DNA of 22,655 nt from Heterostelium multicystogenum. Taxonomy: Eukaryota > Evosea > Eumycetozoa > Acytosteliales > Acytosteliaceae. Below the pieces are notes generated by a model that had not been told where the DNA came from, ran no database searches, and worked only from the letters and a program-made list of their open reading frames with translations. Both the position numbers and the translations under genes were made by a program. Shown one piece after another: positions 17,251 to 22,655 of the stretch. The stretch is taken from positions 1 to 22,655 of the forward strand of contig RCNN01000388.1 in assembly GCA_003667245.1 (NCBI GenBank), given 5' to 3'. How positions within the stretch are numbered: the first letter of the stretch is position 1; every line of letters begins with the position of its first letter.

Positions 17251-19140
17251 ATGAATAAAAATCTGCGTTTCAGCCATAAAATCCTGCTTGCCGCCGCTTT
17301 GTCGTCATTGCCGCCTTTGCGTTGTTTACCCTCTACAACGACTACTTGCAAGCGTAATGCGATTCGCGACGACCTGAACAACTACCTGCATGAAATGGGC
17401 GATGTCACTGCCAGCAACATCAAGACCTGGCTTACCGGGCGCATTGTGCTGATAGAAAGCGCCGCACAGAACATCGCCATCAACCCGGATTCAACCAGCG
17501 TCGCCAGCCTCCTGGAACAGAAGGCCCTGACGTCCTCGTTCATGGCCACGTACCTTGGCGACAGCAAGGGCGGCTTCGTCATCCGCCCCGATACCAAGAT
17601 GCCCGACGGCTTCGACCCACGGGTACGCCCCCTGGTACAAGGGCGCGCAGGGCAGCAACGGCTCAACCCTGACCGAAACCTACATTGACGCGGCCACCGG
17701 CCAGTTGATCATCTCCATCGCCACCCCCAGCACCAAGGCCGGCCAGAGTGTCGGCGTGGTGGGCGGCGACCTGAGCCTGCAAACCCTGGTAGACAACATC
17801 GGTGCCCTGAACTTCGGCGGCATGGGTTATGCCTTCCTGGTCAGTGCCGACGGCAAAGTGCTGGTACACCCGGACAAGGGCCTGGTGATGAAAACCCTGG
17901 CCGACGTCTATCCGAACAACACCCCCAGGATCAGCAGCGACTTCAGTGAAGTCGAGGTAAACGGCAAGACACGTATCGTCACCTTTACCCCGATCAAGGG
18001 CCTGCCCTCGGTGAACTGGTACCTCGGCCTGTCGGTGGATAAAGATAAATCCTTCGCCATGCTCAGCGAATTCCGCACCTCGGCGATCATCGCCACGATC
18101 ATCGCCGTGGTCATCATCATCGCCCTGCTGGGCATGCTGATTCGCATCCTCCTGCAGCCACTACACGTCATGACCCGCGCCATGGAAGACATCGCCGACG
18201 GTGAAGGCGACCTGACCCGCCCGCCTGACCATCCAGAACCACGACGAATTCGGCGTGCTTGGCAGCGCTTTCAATCGCTTCGTGGAGCGGATTCACACCT
18301 CGATTCGCGAAGTTTCCTCGGCCACCGAGCAGTCAATGAAGTGGCCCTGCGGGTGGTCAGCGCCTCCAATTCCTCAATGGTCAATTCCGACGAGCAGGCC
18401 AACCGGACAACAGCGTCGCGGCCGCGATCAACGAGCTGGGGGCCGCCGCCCAGGAAATCGCCCGCAACGCCGCGCAAGCCTCCAACCAGGCCAGCGACGC
18501 CCGGCACTTGGCCGAAGACGGTCAGCAGGTGTGGAAACGCAATATCAAGGCGATGAACCAGTTGTCGCAGATGATCAGCGCCTCCAGCACCAATATCGAA
18601 GCGCTTAACAGCAAGACAGTGAACATCGGGCCAGATTCTGGAAGTGAATCACCAGCATTTCCCAGCAAACCAACCTGCTGGGCCCTCAACGCGGCGATTG
18701 AAGCCGCACGGGCGGGGAAGCCGGGCGCGGCTTTGCGGTGGTGGCCGATGAAGTGCGCAACCTGGCGCACCGCACCCAGGAGTCGGCGCAGCAGGTGCAG
18801 AAGATGATCGAGGAGCTGCAAGTCGGCGCCCGGGATTCGGTCAGCACCATGAGCGAAAGCCAGCGGCACAGCCAGGACAGTGTGGAAATCGCCAACCTGG
18901 CGGGCGAGCGCCTGAACAGCGTGACCCAGCGTATCGGCGAAATTGACGGGATGAACCAGTCGGTAGCCACCGCTACCGAGAGGAACCTCGGTGGTGGAGT
19001 CAATCACACATGGGAACCGAGATCAACACCCTCAATCAGGAAGGTGTGGAAAACCTGCAATCACCTTGCGGGCCTGTGTTCCGACCTGGAACAAAGCGGC
19101 GCGCTTGAAACAACTGGTGGGTAGTTTTATCCGGATTTGA
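17251..19140 (+). CDS. Methyl-accepting chemotaxis protein with dCache domain, probable amino-acid receptor
   Basis: About 629 residues. In order: N-terminal TM (MNKNLRFSHKILLAAAL then, in another frame, FALFTLYNDYL); a periplasmic dCache domain (about 35-275); second TM with IIATIIAVVIIIALLGMLI (about 280-300); HAMP (LQPLHVMTRAMEDIADGEGD); and a long signalling coiled coil whose tip contains ALNAAIEAARAG and then VADEVRNLAHRTQESAQQ. In the dCache domain, Arg-Pro-Trp-Tyr-Lys (frame change near 17630), then TETYIDAATGQLIISIATPS and VGGDLSL reproduce the published amino-acid-binding signature of dCache_1 receptors (Tyr, Arg, Trp-Tyr, Tyr-x-Asp, Asp). This fits the PctA/PctB/CtaA type. There are about a dozen breaks, most between 18220 and 19110. 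A good FliA promoter lies upstream. The start at 17251 has a poor ribosome-binding site, but the N-terminus is typical. Confidence 0.92.
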
Positions 19141-19194
19141 TCCCGCCGGGTCAGCGGCCTGCCTTGCACAGCAGCTCGCTGACAGGCCTTTTCT

Positions 19195-19360
19195 TCAGGC
19201 AATTCGGATGTGTCCTGCCAATTTGTTCCACAACTCGGCGGCGCCTGGAAACTCGGTGGCCGTCCTCACTGCTCAGGTCATCCGGGTCATATCGACTCAA
19301 ACAACCCTCTCCCAGCGTCGCGGGGGCTTTGGAAGTCGCCTTGTCCAGTGGATCGCTCAT
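19195..19360 (-). CDS. Possible small protein of about 55 residues, function unknown
   Basis: A minus-strand frame starts MSDPLDKATSKAPATLGEGC and continues with SRYDPDDLSSEDG. At about 19260 an extra C would move it to another frame reading TEFPGAAELWNKLAGHIRIA and a stop at 19195-19197. The composition is sensible and acidic, and I have a faint memory of similar short proteins in Pseudomonas, but no domain is known. The ribosome-binding site is doubtful: GGAG lies only one base before the ATG. Without the frame change the frame is open to 19151. It lies between the chemoreceptor and purU, on the purU strand. Confidence 0.4.
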
Positions 19361-19381
19361 GCTCCAGTCTCACCCGCGCTC

Positions 19382-19420
19382 AAAAAAAGGGCCTGTAGCG
19401 ATTTAACGCCCAGGCCCTTC
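19382..19420 (-). terminator. Rho-independent terminator downstream of purU
   Basis: A 9-base stem AAGGGCCTG/CAGGCCCTT (19387-19395, 19411-19419) with a 15-base loop is followed, on the minus strand, by seven T. It begins 24 bases after the purU stop. Confidence 0.85.
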
Positions 19421-19443
19421 ATTCTTCAATCAAAACACTTCAA

Positions 19444-20299
19444 TCAGAACACGACAGTCTTGTTGCCGTGCACCAGTACCCGGTCTTCCAGGTGATAGCG
19501 CAGGCGCGCGAGCCAGCACCATTCTTCTCGACGTCACGGCCAAAACGGACCATGTCTTTCGATGCTGTCGCTATGGCTGACACGCACCACGTCCTGCTCG
19601 ATGATGGGACCGCGGCGTCCAACTCTTCGGTGACGTAGTGGCACGTTGCACCGATCAGCTTCACGCCACGCAGGGATGCCTGGTGATACGGCTTGGCACC
19701 CACAAACGATGGCAGGAAACTGTGGTGAATATTGATCACCTTGCCCGCGTATTCACTGCACAACTCCGGCGGCAGAATCTGCATGTAGCGCGCCAGTACC
19801 ACGACGTCCGCATCGTGCTGCTTGACCAGGCGCGAGACCTCGGCAAAGGCCGGCTCCTTGTCCTGCGGGTTGACCGGGACGTGGTAAGTACGGAATGCCA
19901 TGCCACTCGACCATGCTGCGCAGGTCGTCATGGTTGGAAAATCACGCAGGAGATTTCGCAGTCCAGTTCATCGCTGTGCCAGCGGTGCAGCAGGTCTGCC
20001 AGGCAGTGGGACTCACGACTGGCCATCAGGACCGCGTTTTTTCTGTTCCGTGTTCGGTGATGCGCCAGGTCATCGAGAATCTTCTTCAGCGATCGGGCGC
20101 AAATGCCTCGCGAAATGCCTCTAGACCAAAGGGCAGCGTATCGGCACGAATTTCGTGACGCATGAAAACCAGCCGCTGAGATTGTCCGAGTGATGGCTCG
20201 CTTCGGTGATCCAGCCGTTGTGGGAAGCCAGAAAGTTACTGACCTTGGCAACGATGCCAACCCGGTCCGGGCAAGCAATCACCAGCGAAAAGTGCGCAT
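19444..20299 (-). CDS. purU: Formyltetrahydrofolate deformylase
   Basis: PurU hydrolyses 10-formyl-tetrahydrofolate to formate and tetrahydrofolate, balancing one-carbon pools and feeding formate to PurT. The N-terminus is an ACT domain: MRTFR, then after a break near 20280 LVIACPDRVGIVAKVSNFLA and SHNGWI. The linker reads, in pieces, RVVLMASRESHCLADLLHRW. The formyltransferase-like domain has VVVLARYMQILPPELCSEYA, INIHHSFLPSFVGAKPYHQA with its catalytic His, and ATCHYVTEELDAG with the catalytic Asp. The C-terminus, in another frame, gives DMVRFGRDVEK and ends Val-Phe-Asp. Breaks are near 20280, 20170-20180, 20095, 20040, 19930, 19905, 19615, 19570 and 19525. Length is about 285 residues. It is divergent from mvaT across about 350 bases. 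Confidence 0.95.
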
Positions 20300-20540
20300 T
20301 AGGGGGAAACTCCAGAACTTCGCAAAGGCCGCCATTCTAAGCGATTGCGCAGAAAAACTGCAGTATTCCTCAACGCTTATTCTGAACGGCTGCGTCAACC
20401 CTGCCCTTAATAGCGTAAGGTTTTTTCCCCATTATGTGTGCAACCGCGTGGACTCCGGCAGTAAGCCAAGACTTAACCAGAGTATCTTTAGGCCATCCCC
20501 CTTACTAATTAACTCAATTCCACGCTTTTGCCACAAACAA

Positions 20541-20582
20541 CCAAGTAAATTACATAAATGCGGCCTTTAAATGTTTACTTGG
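20541..20582. promoter_or_regulatory. Perfect 9-base inverted repeat overlapping the mvaT promoter
   Basis: CCAAGTAAA (20541-20549) and TTTACTTGG (20574-20582) are exact reverse complements separated by 24 AT-rich bases; centre to centre is 33 bases, about three helical turns. The right arm covers the predicted -35 box, a suitable place for a repressor. The protein that might bind is unknown. Confidence 0.5.
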
Positions 20583-20602
20583 GCAAACTGTCTGACTATT
20601 AT
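20574..20602 (+). promoter_or_regulatory. Probable sigma-70 promoter of mvaT
   Basis: TTTACT (20574-20579), a 17-base spacer, TATTAT (20597-20602). The -10 box matches 5/6 and the -35 box 4/6 (TTGACA). This gives a leader of about 40 bases. Confidence 0.5.
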
Positions 20603-20649
20603 TGAGCCACTATCCCCTTTCACCCAGCGCCCTGCATAAGGTAGTCCCC

Positions 20650-21029
20650 ATGTCCCTGATCAACGAATATCGCGCCACCGAAGAAGCTATCAAAGAGCTG
20701 CAAGCCCGTTTGAAGAACCTGTCCCAAGACGACAAACTGCAAACCGAGCTGGAATTCGAAGGCAAATTGCGCACCCTGATGGGCGAATACTCCAAATCCC
20801 TGCGTGACATCATCGCGCTGCTGGATCCGGATTCGAAAGTTAAGGCTCCACGTGGCGCCGTAAAAACTACCGGCACCAAGCGTGCACGCAAGGTTAAACA
20901 ATACAAAAACCCGCAAACGGCGAAGCAAGTGAATTGAACCCAAAGGTGGCAACCACAAGACTCTGAAAGAGTGGAAAGCCAAAGTGGGGCGGCGACGTGG
21001 TTGAAGGCTGGGCTACCCTGCTGGGCTAA
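20650..21029 (+). CDS. mvaT: MvaT-family H-NS-like transcriptional regulator
   Basis: MvaT is the Pseudomonas counterpart of H-NS: it binds AT-rich DNA, silences foreign and accessory genes and affects biofilm and secondary metabolism. The N-terminal oligomerisation coiled coil is MSLINEYRATEEAIKELQAR and following residues to about 60; a basic linker (KRARKVKQYKNP) leads to the DNA-binding domain. In the written frame this ends early (TGA 20935-20937). Frame changes near 20917 and 20925 and one near 20983 give KGGNHKTLKEWKAKWGG and VVEGWATLLG, with the Gly-Asn-His AT-hook-like loop that enters the minor groove. True length is about 125 residues. The start at 20650 follows AAGG and gives the canonical N-terminus; an upstream in-frame ATG (20602) is unlikely. 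The gene order purU-mvaT-sbcB is as I recall in P. aeruginosa. Confidence 0.95.
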
Positions 21030-21064
21030 GCCTCGCCAGGACGCTGCGTGATACGCAACGCAAT

Positions 21065-21091
21065 AAAAACGCCAGCTTGCTGGCGTTTTTT
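21065..21091. terminator. Bidirectional rho-independent terminator between mvaT and sbcB
   Basis: AAAAACGCCAGC, a two-base loop, then GCTGGCGTTTTTT: a 12-base perfect stem with A-run and T-run, between convergent genes. Confidence 0.93.
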
Positions 21092-21119
21092 ATTGTCCGT
21101 ATTTTACCCGGGAAGCTGA

Positions 21120-22547
21120 TTACAGACTCATTCGAGTCGCTAAGGCATCAACATACTCCTGCCATTCATCAAGCACCTGGCGCTGAAACGGTGTGGCACT
21201 AACAGCCAACTCAAGACACGCCTGCTTAAAACCCTCAAGGGTGTTTGGCGCGCCCCATTGAGGGTCTGGACAAACGTTGCTGACAGAAAACTCTCCAGCG
21301 TTGTTGCTCTTCACTATTCAAGGTGTCTGGAAAGTTGCGTGCACGATAGCGAAATAATAATTCAGGCAAACGTTCATCATCGAAAGGCCATTGCTGGCGC
21401 GCTAGTTGCGCCGGCTCGGCGACTCTCACTTGCTCACATAAACGTCGATCACGATCCCGATAAAACCATCGTATAGCTGCTGCTCGGGATCGGCGCTTGG
21501 CGCAAAATCTTCCTCGGCGTAAATCGCCGCCAGTTTATCGCGCCATAGTTCCTGTGCGTCGCTTAGCCGCAGGGCCCGTGCATCACACTCATCCATATCC
21601 AGCTGCAAACGCTCCGCGGTCTTGCGGCCGAAGCACGCTCAACGGTGCGACCACCGGGCAACGATTGATGTGCAGCAACTTGAGCGGTACCGGCAATTCA
21701 CCTTCGGCCAGTTCGTCGCGGCGGGTATATAAGCGCCGGCGCAAGGTATCGGCGTCCTCGTCCAACAGCCCTTGCGGATCGAGCCCCAGTCGCAGACGAT
21801 CAATGCATTGCGATTGCGCGGGTGCCACGCCAGCGGCAGCACCACCCCCAGGTAATGACGCTCGGCAGAAAAACGACCGGAAATATGCACCATCGGCTGC
21901 AACAACCGCACCTGGTCCCATGACCCGTTTGTTTGCTGCGCAGTTGAACAGCCAGTCATAGAGCTTGGGTTGCTTCTCGCGGATCAACCGGGCCAGGGCG
22001 ATGGTGGCGCGCACATCGGACAAGGCGTCGTGGGCCTGGCCGTGGTCGATGCCGTTGGCGGCCGTCAACCGCTCAAGCTTGAGGGTGACGCGCCCGTCCT
22101 GTTCCGGCCAGACGATCCCGTCAGGGCGCAGGGCGTAGGCAGTGCGCACACCGTCGATCAGGTCCCAGCGGCTGTTGCCGCCTTGCCATTCCCGGGCATA
22201 GGGATCGAAGAAATTGCGGTACAAGCTGTAGCGCGTCATCTCATCGTCAAAAACGCAAGTGTTGTAGCCGGCCCCGCAAGTGCCCGGGGTGGCCAGCTCG
22301 GCGTGCACCCGGGTCATGAAGTCGGCTTCGGCCAGGCTTTTTCCGCCAGCACGCCGGGAGTGATGCCAGTGATCGCGCACGCTGCCGGATGCGGCAGGAT
22401 ATCGTCGCTGGGGTGGCAGTAGAGATTGACCGGCGGCCCGACCCTCGTTAAGCTCGAGGTCGGTGCGAATACCGGCTACCTGCAGCGGGCGGTCGGTACG
22501 CGGATTGATGCCGGTGGTTTCATAGTCGTACAGAAAATGGTGGTCAC
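21120..22547 (-). CDS. sbcB: Exonuclease I (3'-5' single-strand DNA exonuclease)
   Basis: ExoI degrades single-stranded DNA from the 3' end in recombination and mismatch repair. It has a DEDDh fold: the first Asp and Glu are in YDYETTGINPRTDRPLQVAG, the middle Asp is near SRWDLIDGVRTAYALRPDG, and the catalytic His and last Asp are in GQAHDALSDVRATIALARL. The SH3-like and C-terminal domains follow, with DPQGLLDEDADTLRRRLYTR, VPLKLLHINRCPVVAPLSVL and QVLDEWQEYVDALATRMSL. The start GTG at 22547 gives VTTIF before the catalytic motif and has AGGA 8 bases upstream. Breaks are near 22525, 22440, 22345, 21950, 21920, 21800, 21640, 21450, 21320 and others. Length is about 476 residues, as in E. coli. 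It is convergent with mvaT, sharing a terminator. Confidence 0.96.
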
Positions 22548-22655
22548 GGGCTATTCCTGTGCTGAAGACCGGCAAAGTCTAGGCGCTTGCAGGCATCGGG
22601 GGCCAGCGCTGTGTTCCCTGTACAAATTTCAGTAAATCGTTGAGTGGTTGCTTCC

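Larger units (their letters stand above)
20300..20649. other. Intergenic region between purU (minus) and mvaT (plus)
   Basis: This is 350 bases, clearly more AT-rich than the flanking genes, especially 20460-20610. It holds the mvaT promoter and an inverted repeat (listed separately). The purU promoter must lie in the left part; no convincing boxes were seen. An ORF at 20190-20570 looks non-coding. MvaT-type silencers bind AT-rich DNA, so self-regulation here is plausible but not shown. Confidence 0.5.

Overview
The window looks like core chromosome of a Pseudomonas, most likely of the P. fluorescens group. The evidence is the GC-rich coding style, the two REPIN-type palindromic repeats, an mvaT gene (an H-NS-like regulator typical of Pseudomonas), an OprD-family porin, and gene orders that from memory match three stretches of P. 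aeruginosa PAO1: dps/csp/slyX/HIT/oprD, then mscS/yajQ/panE/sensor kinase/adenosyltransferase/Nudix/argJ/secA/DUF721, then chemoreceptor/purU/mvaT/sbcB. I see no tRNA, rRNA, CRISPR array, insertion sequence or prophage gene.

The dominant feature is that nearly every gene, including essential secA, is broken by single-base insertions or deletions, mostly at short homopolymers. I count roughly 60 or more. The family signal continues in a neighbouring frame after each break, and several breaks cancel each other. This is the pattern of an unpolished assembly, not of gene decay. Genes are therefore annotated over their full inferred span, with breaks noted; break positions are approximate.

Layout. 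1-1205: start of dps (minus), a long intergenic region, then a four-helix membrane segment that probably runs into a cold-shock domain. 1228-1928: terminator and a minus-strand HIT-slyX pair. 1929-4173: long leader region, an OprD-type porin and its terminator. 4282-5755: MscS channel and yajQ (minus). 5881-9481: plus-strand run of a ketopantoate-reductase-like protein, a HAMP-PAS sensor kinase and a PduO-type adenosyltransferase, ending at a REPIN. 9630-14691: minus-strand Nudix/TMP-synthase-like fusion, argJ and secA. 14997-15452: dciA (DUF721). 15471-15560: second REPIN. 15574-17066: HerA-like ATPase (minus). 17117-19140: a sigma-28-type promoter and a dCache chemoreceptor with an amino-acid-binding signature. 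19195-22547: small ORF, purU (minus), mvaT (plus) and sbcB (minus). The last 108 bases lie upstream of sbcB and show no recognisable gene.

Most of the content is housekeeping: protein export (SecA), arginine synthesis (ArgJ), formate/one-carbon balance (PurU), replication and repair (DciA, ExoI, HerA-like), osmotic protection (MscS), nucleoid silencing (MvaT) and sensing (kinase, chemoreceptor). I found no convincing new multi-gene system. The points most worth a second look are the membrane-linked cold-shock domain, the degenerate TMP-synthase domain, the sigma-28 promoter on the amino-acid chemoreceptor, and the long inverted repeat over the mvaT promoter.
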